64,000 bases of DNA from contig NZ_JAJNCY010000006.1 of NCBI RefSeq assembly GCF_021026335.1, forward strand, positions 186,001-250,000, given 5' to 3'. Made by a program: the position numbers and the translations under genes. The notes below the pieces were generated by a model that had not been told where the DNA came from, made no database searches, and saw only the letters and a list, made by a program, of their open reading frames with translations. The stretch comes from Rhizobium sp. C1. Lineage in GTDB: Bacteria; Pseudomonadota; Alphaproteobacteria; Rhizobiales; Rhizobiaceae. This document shows, piece after piece, positions 1 to 8,127 of the stretch (positions are counted from its first letter, which is position 1; every line of letters begins with the position of its first letter).

Positions 1-169
1 TCGGCTCCAATGTTGGGCGTATCAGTGGTGCGTCCACCAAGGTACTTGAAATGAGAAGAACCGTAACGGAAGCGCTCTCATCGAAACGGTCGGACTGGAC
101 AACGAGAGCGGGGCGGGGCTTGCCTAAGTCACCCGGAACGGCAACCGTAACAAGATCGCCCCGCTTCAT
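1..169 (-). CDS. MazF/PemK-family toxin, partial at window edge
   Basis: The first 56 residues of a protein that continues beyond base 1. It begins MKRGDLVTVAVPGDLGK and then reads PRPALVVQSD, the conserved N-terminal strand and loop of MazF/PemK endoribonucleases. Members of this family cleave mRNA at short motifs and are held inactive by a co-transcribed antitoxin. The ATG overlaps the stop of the upstream antitoxin gene (ATGA, 166-169), the usual coupling in such modules. Activity cannot be judged because the C-terminal half is outside the window. Confidence 0.8.
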   Translation of the reverse strand, partial: MKRGDLVTVAVPGDLGKPRPALVVQSDRFDESASVTVLLISSTLVDAPLIRPTLEP

Positions 170-390
170 GCATCTTCATCCGAAAGGATGGATACAAGCG
201 CTGCATCCATGAAGTCGTTCAGGTCATGATCCGCCCTGTCGGCCTTCGCAACAAGGGCTGACTGACGGCGGCACTCTTCATCAAAGCCAGCGCGCCGTGC
301 ATCAGGAACCCAAATCTGCACCGGCCGCAGCCCGGCATCGCGAAGCGCATCCCGGCGCTTTTTGACTCGCTCTCTTGTCGACAGACCCAT
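166..390 (-). CDS. MazE-like (DUF3018-type) antitoxin
   Basis: A 74-residue protein beginning MGLSTRERVKKRRDALRDAG, followed by RPVQIWVPD and an acidic C-terminus. This matches the small antitoxins, annotated as MazE family or DUF3018, found directly upstream of MazF-type toxins. They bind operator DNA through the N-terminal part and neutralise the toxin with the C-terminal tail. An ATG five codons upstream (405) is possible, but GGAAGGTGA lies at the right distance before the inner ATG at 390, so that start is preferred. The 3' end overlaps the toxin start by 4 bp. Confidence 0.75.
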   Translation of the reverse strand: MGLSTRERVKKRRDALRDAGLRPVQIWVPDARRAGFDEECRRQSALVAKADRADHDLNDFMDAALVSILSDEDA

Positions 391-436
391 GACATCACCT
401 TCCATTTGTTACATGTAACATAGGCGTCTCTTCGTC

Positions 437-922
437 TCAGGTCAAGGCGCTGATCCACTCCCGCTTCAACAGTGACATCACCACCAAATTCGCCCGCGTC
501 CCATCTGGCAACGGATAATGCTCCCGCAGCACACCGTCATGCTGCAGGCCGCAGGACGCATAGACATGCCGCGCCCGTTCATTTGTCTCGAAGGCATCCA
601 GCCAGAACTTCTCCGCTCCATAGGCCTCGAAGGACAGCCGGATCAGCTCGGAGAGGAACCACTTGCCAAGACCCTTACCCGGCGAACGAATAGCGATGCG
701 CTTAAGATAGACAATGCCATTGGCCGTGCCCGCGCCCTGCAGGATAGCGAAGCCAACAGGTCCCGTCTCGTCTTCCAGCATGATATAGCGGGTGTCGGCT
801 ATCGCCATCAGCGCCTCGTGCTGCGCGCGCTCCGAGCGGCCGACATAGGCGTCGAAGCCTTCCGTCCGCTCGATGTCCATGATGGCGGGAATATCAGCCT
901 CTGTAGCCGGGCGTATCAGCAT
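437..922 (-). CDS. GNAT-family N-acetyltransferase (copy A)
   Basis: A 161-residue single-domain GNAT protein. It starts MLIRPATEADIPAIMDIER, the first strand and helix of the fold, carries an acetyl-CoA pyrophosphate-loop stretch RSPGKGLGKWFL, and has the C-terminal ETNERARHVYASCGL motif typical of RimJ/RimL-like enzymes. The substrate is unknown. It lies 9 nt downstream of a second GNAT gene with the same architecture and follows a 5'-nucleotidase-like gene on the same strand, so the three probably form one transcript. The two GNAT proteins align over their whole length and look like an old tandem duplication. Confidence 0.85.
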   Translation of the reverse strand: MLIRPATEADIPAIMDIERTEGFDAYVGRSERAQHEALMAIADTRYIMLEDETGPVGFAILQGAGTANGIVYLKRIAIRSPGKGLGKWFLSELIRLSFEAYGAEKFWLDAFETNERARHVYASCGLQHDGVLREHYPLPDGTRANLVVMSLLKREWISALT

Positions 923-931
923 GTGGCAGTC

Positions 932-1417
932 TCACGCGAATTCGAACTGCCAAACCTCGCGCAAAAGCCCGTAAAGCGCAATATCGACCGGCTGGCCGGA
1001 GATCGACTTTCCACCCGCAGGCAGCCGGCCTTCGAGGACAAAGCCGTTGCGTTCATAGACATGTCGCGCCCGGCTGTTCGTCTCGGCGACCCGCAGCCAG
1101 AAGCGTTGCGTAGCGGGCTCCGCGAAGGCAATCGCCTTGGCGTGATCGAGCAGCTGCTGTCCCGCGCCCTTGCCCGGCGTGCGGGCGGCAAGCCTGTTCA
1201 GGCGAATGCTGCCTTCGCCGCCAACAAATCCGCGCAGCAGGGCAAAGCCCTCGACGATGCCGCCTTCGTCCAGGACCAGTACCCGGCAGTCGGGATCGGT
1301 CAGATGGGCGCGATGCTCATCCTCCGAAAACCAGCCGAAGAACTGTTCGAAACCGGGCGTCCGCTCGATTTCGATGATGGCGGGAATGTCAGCCTCGTTT
1401 GCCGCGCGGATCGTCAC
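932..1417 (-). CDS. GNAT-family N-acetyltransferase (copy B)
   Basis: A 161-residue GNAT protein, the same length as its downstream neighbour. Shared landmarks are AANEADIPAIIEIER at the N-terminus, ARTPGKGAGQQLL as the acetyl-CoA loop and ETNSRARHVYERNGF near the C-terminus. The start is a GTG at 1417, 8 nt after the stop of the upstream nucleotidase-like gene, which suggests translational coupling. Divergence between the two copies is greatest in residues 20-60 and in the C-terminal tail, where GNAT enzymes hold their acceptor, so different substrates are likely. Function unknown. Confidence 0.85.
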   Translation of the reverse strand: MTIRAANEADIPAIIEIERTPGFEQFFGWFSEDEHRAHLTDPDCRVLVLDEGGIVEGFALLRGFVGGEGSIRLNRLAARTPGKGAGQQLLDHAKAIAFAEPATQRFWLRVAETNSRARHVYERNGFVLEGRLPAGGKSISGQPVDIALYGLLREVWQFEFA

Positions 1418-1425
1418 GGCCGGTC

Positions 1426-2790
1426 TCAGGCCTTGGCGAGTGCTTCAAGCACCAGCGGCTTCAGCTTCAGGTCCGGCACTTCGGTGAAGGCGAGATCCTC
1501 GCGGCCGAAATAGGCCTTGCGGTTGATCGCCGACCAGTCGTTGCAGGCGATTGTGTAGGTCTTCTTGTCGCTCGTCTTGTCCGGCACGGCATAGAGGAAG
1601 TCGCCGGTACGGACCGACAGCGGCACATCGCCATCCTGGTTGCAGCGCTTCAGGATTTCGGCAAGCGTTGCCGCATCGACCTCCGCCTTCATGATCTTGC
1701 CTTCAAAGCGGACGGCGGCGTTGTAGTCGAAGCGCGTGACGTCGCCCTTCGGCAGGCCGGTGCCGAACGAGGTGTGGCCGATGAAGCCGATATCCGCACC
1801 GACCTTGGCAGCTATTGCCGAGGCGGCAAAGCGGGCGGTTTCCCCGAGCGTCTGCGCCTTGGCGGTCTTTGCGACTACGGCCTTGTCCTCATCCTTGAGG
1901 TTGGCGGCGAGAACCTTGGCGATGACAGCCTTCAGATCTTCGGCAGCCGGGCCGTCGCGGTCGATGGCCACACGCGCGATCTTCGCCGCGTCGCCGGGTG
2001 CAGCGACGGAAGCGATGGTCAGTAGCGAGCCCCAGGACCCGGTATGCAGATACCGGGTCTTGCCGGCCTCGTGGACGAGCGTCAGGTGGTCATGGCCGCC
2101 GATCATCAGCGTGCCATCCGGCAGCATCGGCAGGATGTCGCGGTCCGGCACGACGCCGGCATGGCTCATCACGATGTTGATACCGTCTTTCTTCAACATG
2201 GCCGGCAGGTTGGTCTTGGCCCATTCGACCGGCTCCGGGACCACGATCATCTCGCGCGTCGCCTTCGGATAGGTGCCGAGGGCGTTGACGCCCAATGCTG
2301 CGATATTGAGCGTGGTGTCGCCGGCCTTCAGCGTCGCGGAGGCTTCCGTGTAAGGCTTGCCAGTGCGCTTGTCCTGGATGTTGCTGAGAACGGTCACGCC
2401 GAGGCCTTTGGCGCGCTCGACGAAATGCGCGAGATCGTTATCAAGGTCGGGCTCGTGATTGCCGAGGTTGAAGACGGTGGGGGCAAGCTTGGCAAGCGTG
2501 CCGAGGAAAGCCCAGTCGGCCTCGCCGGCGGAGCGCGTTGCAACGACATTGCCGCTTTCGAAAAGGTCGCCGTTGAAGAGGATGACCTGCGGGCGCTTGG
2601 CAGCCGACACGCGCGACTGGATCGCCAGCAGCAGCTGCGCCATCCGCTCATAGGCCGAATGCAGATCCGACAGGATGATGAAATCGACGCCCTGTTCGGC
2701 TGCCGCAACCGGCAGGCTTACGAACGGGAGGAGGGCGGTCGAGGAAATCATTCCCAGAACAACGCGACGGTTCAGCAACATGATAGGCAA
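1426..2790 (-). CDS. 5'-nucleotidase/UshA-family metallophosphatase, exported
   Basis: A 454-residue protein with an N-terminal export signal (NRRVVLG, a hydrophobic run, then PVAAAEQ near residue 32); the twin arginine suggests Tat export. The calcineurin-like domain shows SDLH (D42, H44), NGD (72-74), GNHE (109-112), a SHAG motif and GGHDH, the complete two-metal site. The C-terminal third resembles the 5'-nucleotidase substrate domain, ending in a FGRED stretch. Likely role: periplasmic hydrolysis of nucleotides or related phosphoesters. ATG at 2781 is an alternative start. It heads a likely operon with two GNAT genes and is separated from edd by a terminator. Confidence 0.85.
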   Translation of the reverse strand: MPIMLLNRRVVLGMISSTALLPFVSLPVAAAEQGVDFIILSDLHSAYERMAQLLLAIQSRVSAAKRPQVILFNGDLFESGNVVATRSAGEADWAFLGTLAKLAPTVFNLGNHEPDLDNDLAHFVERAKGLGVTVLSNIQDKRTGKPYTEASATLKAGDTTLNIAALGVNALGTYPKATREMIVVPEPVEWAKTNLPAMLKKDGINIVMSHAGVVPDRDILPMLPDGTLMIGGHDHLTLVHEAGKTRYLHTGSWGSLLTIASVAAPGDAAKIARVAIDRDGPAAEDLKAVIAKVLAANLKDEDKAVVAKTAKAQTLGETARFAASAIAAKVGADIGFIGHTSFGTGLPKGDVTRFDYNAAVRFEGKIMKAEVDAATLAEILKRCNQDGDVPLSVRTGDFLYAVPDKTSDKKTYTIACNDWSAINRKAYFGREDLAFTEVPDLKLKPLVLEALAKA

Positions 2791-2910
2791 TTCCTTTTTG
2801 GGCAGTTCCCAGAAAACGTGATGGAGTTTTCATCAGGAATTGCGTCAGAACAAGAGGCTGGATGCCCTTGCCTAACAATGCCATGCTACATGAATGTGAC
2901 GCGGGAAAAG

Positions 2911-2938
2911 AACCGGGGCGGCAGACGCGGCCCCGGTT
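2911..2938 (-). terminator. Rho-independent terminator after edd
   Basis: A 9-bp perfect stem (AACCGGGGC/GCCCCGGTT) with a 10-nt loop. On the minus strand it is followed by CTTTTCCC. It lies 8 nt beyond the edd stop and would close the zwf-pgl-edd transcript before the nucleotidase gene. Confidence 0.7.
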
Positions 2939-2946
2939 GACAAAGG

Positions 2947-4785
2947 TCAGTTGAAGACGACACTCGCGCCCTGATCGGCCGCACCCACCATGGCGCGGAA
3001 GGGCGCGAAGAGCTCGCGACCCATGCCGTATTCATTGGCGGAGAGATCGGCCGTCGCCGCCGGACGGGCATCGAATTCCGCCGCATCCACCAGAACTTCG
3101 ACCGTGCCGTTGACAGCATCAAGCCGGATCATGTCGCCGTCGCGCACCTTGGCGATCGCCCCGCCGCTGACGGCTTCCGGCGTCATGTGGATGGCGGCGG
3201 GCACCTTGCCCGATGCGCCCGACATGCGGCCGTCGGTGACCAGCGCCACCTTGAAGCCGCGATCCTGCAGAACGCCGAGCGGCGGCGTCAGCTTGTGCAG
3301 TTCGGGCATGCCGTTGGCCTTCGGGCCCTGGAAGCGGACGACGGCGACGAAATCGCGCTCCAGCTTGCCATCCTTGAAGGCCTGTTGCAGCTCGGCTTGA
3401 TCGTTGAAGACGATGGCTGGCGCTTCGATGACATGACGCTCCGGCTTGACGGCGGAGATCTTGATCACCGCCTTGCCGAGATTGCCGGTGAGCATCTTCA
3501 GCCCGCCATTCGCCTGGAACGGCTTGTCGATCGTCGCGAGGACTTTCGGGTCGTGGCTGACATCCGGGGCCTTTTCGCGGATGACGTTCCCGTCCTCGCC
3601 GAGGCGCGGTTCGATCGTGTAGGCCTCAAGGCCCTGGCCGAAGACGGTGCGCACGTCGTCGTGCAGCATGCCCTCTTTCAGCAGTTCCTTGATCAGGAAA
3701 CCCATGCCGCCGGCGGCGTGGAAATGGTTCACGTCTGCCAGACCGTTCGGATAGACGCGGGCGAGCAGCGGCACGACGTCGGAGAGGTCGGATATGTCTT
3801 CCCAGGTCAGCTGGATGCCCGCCGCCTTGGCAATCGCCAGAAGATGCAGCGTGTGGTTGGTCGAGCCGCCCGTGGCATGCAGACCGACAACGCCGTTGAC
3901 GATGGAGCGCTCGTCGATCATCTCGCCGGCGGGGGTGAATTCATTGCCCTGTGCGGTGATCGCCAGCGCGCGCTTCGCTGCTTCCTTCGTCAGGGCATCG
4001 CGCAGAGGCGTACCCGGATTGATGAAGGAGGCGCCGGGCATGTGGAAGCCCATGATTTCCATCAGCATCTGGTTGGAATTGGCCGTGCCGTAGAAGGTGC
4101 AGGTGCCGGGGCCGTGATAGGACTTGGATTCCGCCTCCAGCAGTTCCTCGCGGCCGACCTTGCCTTCTGCATAAAGCTGGCGCACGCGCGATTTCTCGTC
4201 ATTCGGCAGGCCCGAGGTCATGGGGCCGGCGGGGACAAAGATCGCCGGCAGGTGTCCGAAGGTCAGCGCCGCCATGGCAAGGCCAGGCACGATCTTGTCG
4301 CAGACGCCGAGATAGACGACCGCGTCGAACATGTTGTGCGACAGGCCGACGCCTGCGGCCATCGCGATCAGGTCGCGCGAAAACAGCGACAGCTCCATGC
4401 CAGGCTGGCCCTGTGTCACGCCATCGCACATGGCCGGCACGCCGCCTGCCACCTGCGCCACGCCGCCGGCTTCGCGCGCCGCTTCGCGGATCAGCGCCGG
4501 ATAAGTCTCGAAGGGCTGATGGGCAGAGAGCATGTCGTTATAGGCGGTGATGATCCCGAGGTTCGGCACGACGTCACCCGCCAGCGCTGCCTTCTCCGAG
4601 GGGGAACAGACCGCAAAGCCGTGCGCGAGATTGGCGCAGCCGAGAACCGAGCGATGCACGCCCTTTTGCGCCGCAGCCGTGATGCGCTCCAGATAGAGCC
4701 CGCGCGTCGGCTTCGAGCGCTCGACGATGCGTTGCGTGATGGCGGAAATCTTGCTGTTCGCAGACATCTTTGTGTTAGCAGACAT
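2947..4785 (-). CDS. edd: Phosphogluconate dehydratase
   Basis: A 612-residue IlvD/Edd-family enzyme that converts 6-phosphogluconate to 2-keto-3-deoxy-6-phosphogluconate, the first dedicated Entner-Doudoroff step. Recognisable stretches are [74 protein letters not shown] and [13 protein letters not shown]; the cysteines in the CDK and GTC motifs are the expected Fe-S ligands. It is the last gene of zwf-pgl-edd; an eda aldolase gene is not in the window. The N-terminus carries a direct repeat of [12 protein letters not shown]; the upstream ATG is chosen because AAGGCAGGA precedes it. Confidence 0.95.
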   Translation of the reverse strand: MSANTKMSANSKISAITQRIVERSKPTRGLYLERITAAAQKGVHRSVLGCANLAHGFAVCSPSEKAALAGDVVPNLGIITAYNDMLSAHQPFETYPALIREAAREAGGVAQVAGGVPAMCDGVTQGQPGMELSLFSRDLIAMAAGVGLSHNMFDAVVYLGVCDKIVPGLAMAALTFGHLPAIFVPAGPMTSGLPNDEKSRVRQLYAEGKVGREELLEAESKSYHGPGTCTFYGTANSNQMLMEIMGFHMPGASFINPGTPLRDALTKEAAKRALAITAQGNEFTPAGEMIDERSIVNGVVGLHATGGSTNHTLHLLAIAKAAGIQLTWEDISDLSDVVPLLARVYPNGLADVNHFHAAGGMGFLIKELLKEGMLHDDVRTVFGQGLEAYTIEPRLGEDGNVIREKAPDVSHDPKVLATIDKPFQANGGLKMLTGNLGKAVIKISAVKPERHVIEAPAIVFNDQAELQQAFKDGKLERDFVAVVRFQGPKANGMPELHKLTPPLGVLQDRGFKVALVTDGRMSGASGKVPAAIHMTPEAVSGGAIAKVRDGDMIRLDAVNGTVEVLVDAAEFDARPAATADLSANEYGMGRELFAPFRAMVGAADQGASVVFN

Positions 4786-4835
4786 GGGCGTCCTGCCTTT
4801 CGTCCTTACGGGTTGATGGGCTCTCTCTGTTGAGG

Positions 4836-5534
4836 TCAGGGTGCCCAGTAAATCTCGACCGGGGAGGTCGCCCGGTTCAGCACGGCGCGGATCGGCATCT
4901 CGGCCTCGTCCGTGCCGCTCAATGCCTTTTCCAGAACGGAGGCTTTTTCGGCGCCCTCGATATGCAGGGCCAGAAGGCGCGCATCCTGAAGCGCGGAGAA
5001 GGAGAAGGTCAGGCGCGGCTCGCCGGCACCATCCGCTTCCATGGTCAGGATGCCGCGCGGACGATTGGCGTCCAGCGCCTCGGTCAGATGATTGCCGCCG
5101 GGAAAGAACGAGGCTGTGTGCCCGTCATTGCCCATGCCGAGGATTGCGACATCGAACGGATTGGAGATGGCGGCCGTTTCGCGCGTCGCATCCGCTGCCG
5201 CTGCCTCGGCCGTTTCGGCCGGATGGTAGAGCGGAACAAACGTCGCGGCCGCCGTCTTTCCGATCAGCAGGAACTCGTTCGCCAGCTTGTGGTTGGAACG
5301 CGGATTATCGGCGGGCACGAAACGCTCGTCGACCAGCGTGATCGTCACCTTGTCCCAGGCAATATCCTTGCCTGAGAGAACCTTGAAGAAAGCCTTGGGC
5401 GTCGAGCCGCCGGACACGGCGATGCTCGCCGCGCCGCGCGCCGCAATCGCGTCGGAGAGGGCGGTGGCGACACGCGCCGCCAGCCCTTCCGCCAAAGCCG
5501 CTCCGTTTTCGAAATCCTTGCGGCTGAACGCCAT
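4836..5534 (-). CDS. pgl: 6-phosphogluconolactonase
   Basis: A 232-residue NagB/RpiA-fold lactonase. It hydrolyses 6-phosphogluconolactone, the product of Zwf, to 6-phosphogluconate, the substrate of Edd. Diagnostic stretches are [12 protein letters not shown] (phosphate-binding loop), [25 protein letters not shown] and [19 protein letters not shown]. It sits 3 nt after zwf and 50 nt before edd in one unidirectional operon, so all three steps from glucose-6-phosphate to KDPG are expressed together. Confidence 0.95.
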   Translation of the reverse strand: MAFSRKDFENGAALAEGLAARVATALSDAIAARGAASIAVSGGSTPKAFFKVLSGKDIAWDKVTITLVDERFVPADNPRSNHKLANEFLLIGKTAAATFVPLYHPAETAEAAAADATRETAAISNPFDVAILGMGNDGHTASFFPGGNHLTEALDANRPRGILTMEADGAGEPRLTFSFSALQDARLLALHIEGAEKASVLEKALSGTDEAEMPIRAVLNRATSPVEIYWAP

Positions 5535-5537
5535 CGC

Positions 5538-7013
5538 TTATTCTCCCTCGTGCCAGGTGCGGCCGTCGCGCTCGATCAGCGCGATCGCCTGGCTCGGACC
5601 CCAGGTGCCGGCCGTGTAGCTCTGGCATTTCTGCCCGGTCTCGTCCCAGGCCTTCAGGATCGGATCGACCCAACGCCATGCCGCCTCGACTTCGTCGCGG
5701 CGCATGAACAGCGTCTGGTTGTTGCGGATGACGTCGAGCAGCAGGCGTTCATAGGCATCCGGATTGCGCACTTCGAAGGCCTGCGCGAAGGTCATGTCGA
5801 GCGGAACGTGGCGCAGGCGCATGCCGCCCGGACCCGGATCCTTGATCATCAGCCACTGCTTGACGCCTTCGTCCGGCTGCAGGCGGATGACGAGCTGGTT
5901 GGCGGAAATGCGCCCCGCAGCCTCATCGAAGATCGAGTGCGGAACCGGCTTGAAGGTGATGACGATTTCCGACATGCGGGTGACGAGACGCTTGCCCGTG
6001 CGCAGATAGAAGGGAACGCCCGCCCAGCGCCAGTTGCCGATCTCGGCCTTGAGCGCCACGAAGGTTTCGGTATCGGATACGCCACCTTCCAGCTCTTCGA
6101 GATAGCCCTTCACAGGGCCGTTTGCCGACGCGCCGGCCTTGTATTGGCCGCGCACGGTCGTCTTCTCGACATTGGCCGCGGTGATCGGCTTCAGCGAGCG
6201 CAGAACCTTCAGCTTCTCGTCGCGCACCGCTTCCGGATCCATGGACGACGGAGGCTCCATGGCAACAAGGCAGAGAAGCTGGAGCATATGGTTCTGCACC
6301 ATGTCGCGCAGCGCACCGGCCTTGTCGTAGTAGCCGGCGCGGCTTTCAAGGCCGACGGATTCGGCCACCGTCAGCTGTACATGGTCGATATGCTCGGCAT
6401 TCCACAGCGGCTCATAAAGCGCGTTGGCAAAGCGCAGCGCCATCAGGTTCTGCACGGTTTCCTTGCCGAGATAGTGGTCGATACGGAATATCTGCTCTTC
6501 CTTGAACACCTTGCCGATCGTGTCGTTGAGCTGCAGCGCCGACTCAAGATCGCGCCCGATCGGCTTTTCAACGACGATACGCGTCTGCTTGGTAATCAGC
6601 TTGTGGTCGCGGATCTTTTCCGAGAAGTCGCCGAACAGGGCAGGGCCGACGGCCAGATAGAAGGCGCGGACGCGCTCCTTGGCTTCGTCCAGCAGCGCCT
6701 TCAGCTTGTCCCAGCCCTTGTCGGCCTTGGCATCGACGGCGACGTAGAACAAACGGGCGCAGAATTTTTCCAGGCCTTCCTTGTCGAGTTCGCTGGGCTT
6801 CAGATGTTCCTTCAGCGCATCGGTCGCAAATTTCCGATACTCGTCATGCGTCATTTCTGTTCGCGAAGCGCCGATAATGCGGGTCGGTTCGGAAAACTGC
6901 CCGGCCATCTGACGGTGATAAAGGGCGGGGAGAAGCTTGCGCTCTGCAAGGTCGCCGGTGCCGCCGAAGACGACATAATCGAACGGCTCAACGGGAATGA
7001 TCTGGCTGCTCAT
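5538..7013 (-). CDS. zwf: Glucose-6-phosphate 1-dehydrogenase
   Basis: A 491-residue enzyme, normal for the family. It oxidises glucose-6-phosphate to 6-phosphogluconolactone with NAD(P)+. The dinucleotide motif GGTGDLAERKLLPALY is at the N-terminus, the substrate and catalytic motif FRIDHYLGKETVQNLMALRF lies in the middle, and VEKPIGRD is the conserved proline loop. AAGGA lies 9 nt before the ATG. It is the first gene of zwf-pgl-edd and is divergent from the membrane protein gene at 7234, so the promoter must lie in the 220 bp between them. Confidence 0.96.
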   Translation of the reverse strand: MSSQIIPVEPFDYVVFGGTGDLAERKLLPALYHRQMAGQFSEPTRIIGASRTEMTHDEYRKFATDALKEHLKPSELDKEGLEKFCARLFYVAVDAKADKGWDKLKALLDEAKERVRAFYLAVGPALFGDFSEKIRDHKLITKQTRIVVEKPIGRDLESALQLNDTIGKVFKEEQIFRIDHYLGKETVQNLMALRFANALYEPLWNAEHIDHVQLTVAESVGLESRAGYYDKAGALRDMVQNHMLQLLCLVAMEPPSSMDPEAVRDEKLKVLRSLKPITAANVEKTTVRGQYKAGASANGPVKGYLEELEGGVSDTETFVALKAEIGNWRWAGVPFYLRTGKRLVTRMSEIVITFKPVPHSIFDEAAGRISANQLVIRLQPDEGVKQWLMIKDPGPGGMRLRHVPLDMTFAQAFEVRNPDAYERLLLDVIRNNQTLFMRRDEVEAAWRWVDPILKAWDETGQKCQSYTAGTWGPSQAIALIERDGRTWHEGE

Positions 7014-7233
7014 GAAGCTTTATCCTTGGGAGATTGATCGAGGCACATATAATCTAATCGATTTAAGTGCGCTAGGGTGCGACGCGAAAAAAAGCGGTCC
7101 CGTTGGGAGAATAGCGTCTCTTTCCAGGCGGCGATACGCAAAAAAATCTTCAGGCCGTTTCTCGTCGAGTGCGTTGCTATGGCGACAGTGTGCACGTATA
7201 AATGGCATTCGCCGAGCCTGGGGGATGGGGTGC
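7014..7233. promoter_or_regulatory. Divergent intergenic region, zwf / membrane protein
   Basis: A 220-bp AT-richer gap between zwf (minus) and the membrane protein gene (plus). It should hold both promoters. On the minus strand an AT-rich TAGATTATAT element near 7040-7060 is a plausible -10 for zwf. No convincing long inverted repeat for a regulator was found. Confidence 0.35.
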
Positions 7234-8016
7234 ATGTCGAGCAATATTTATAGAACCGAGCCTGAATTGCGGCTGGATCAGCGGTTCCTTGCGGCCACCG
7301 TGGGTGCCGTCGCGGTGTTTCTGCCGGTCGTTCTATGGGTAGGGTGCCTGATCAATCCGCCTCTGCGGCAGTCCATCAGTCATTGCTATTATATGCCATT
7401 TTTCGGCGATGTTCTTGTCGGCTCCCTGATTTTCATCGGCACGTTTCTGATTGCCTATCGCGGCCTGCTGCCCCGCGAGCGCTGCATCTCCAACGTGGCG
7501 GGTTTGGCGGCCTACGGGGTTGCGCTTTTCCCAACATCGGGACCTGGCATTGCTGAGGGCGCTGTTTTTGCCCGGACCTTGGCGAATGTCACGGTCGCCG
7601 CGAATGGCGACAAGATCGAGGCGCGTTCGTTGGGTTATTTTCAGCTTTTCCCCGGAGTCGACTACCTGCATTTCGGTTCGGCGACCGTTCTCTTTGGCTT
7701 TTTGGCCTATTGCGCCTTGTGCGTGTTCACGCGCCGCAGCGCGCAGAACCCGCATGACGCCGGCGGCCGGCCGAAAAAGATGCGAAACGGCATCTATCTC
7801 GTGTGCGGCGTCGTCATTCTTCTGTCCATGGCGGCCCTTTTCGCAAAGCGCTTGTTCGGTCTCGACGCCGAATGGAACAAGCATAGCCTGACATTCGTCT
7901 TCGAGACGACCGCGCTCTGGGCGTTTGGCGCATCCTGGCTCGTGAAGGGCCGCTTCTTCATGAAGGCGACCTTCCTGATGGACGGCGCGGAACTGAACGA
8001 GCGAAGCCACAGATAA
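7234..8016 (+). CDS. Integral membrane protein of unknown function
   Basis: A 260-residue protein with about six hydrophobic segments (for example AVAVFLPVVLWVGCLI, VLVGSLIFIGTFLIAY, NVAGLAAYGVALF, ATVLFGFLAYCALCVF and LVCGVVILLSMAALF), so an inner-membrane protein. I do not recognise a characterised family; small DUF998-like membrane proteins have a similar outline. The reading frame is open from 6997, but ATG 7234 (MSSNIYRTEPEL) is preferred because it lies behind a purine-rich GGGGATGGGG and leaves a normal divergent promoter region to zwf. It is convergent with the glutamine-synthetase-like gene. Confidence 0.7.
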   Translation: MSSNIYRTEPELRLDQRFLAATVGAVAVFLPVVLWVGCLINPPLRQSISHCYYMPFFGDVLVGSLIFIGTFLIAYRGLLPRERCISNVAGLAAYGVALFPTSGPGIAEGAVFARTLANVTVAANGDKIEARSLGYFQLFPGVDYLHFGSATVLFGFLAYCALCVFTRRSAQNPHDAGGRPKKMRNGIYLVCGVVILLSMAALFAKRLFGLDAEWNKHSLTFVFETTALWAFGASWLVKGRFFMKATFLMDGAELNERSHR

Positions 8017-8076
8017 TAGTCGGGCGCAGACCAACCTTGCCGCTCGTGGTACGCGCTTTGGGATGCCGGTCGCGAC

Positions 8077-8099
8077 GCTCGCCTTGCGCAATGGCGAGC
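8077..8099. terminator. Weak intergenic hairpin between convergent genes
   Basis: A 7-bp inverted repeat (GCTCGCC/GGCGAGC) between the convergent genes ending at 8016 and 8128. There is no clear T-tract on either side, so the terminator role is a guess from position. Confidence 0.3.
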
Positions 8100-8127
8100 G
8101 CAGGACCTCTTGTCGGACTTGCGCCGC

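Noticed and set aside
3187-4833. 548-codon open frame antisense to edd (and similar long frames antisense to zwf, aceA and guaB)
   Set aside because: Shadow of a GC-rich, strongly coding gene on the other strand; composition rich in Arg, His, Gly and Asp, no domain, no ribosome-binding site.
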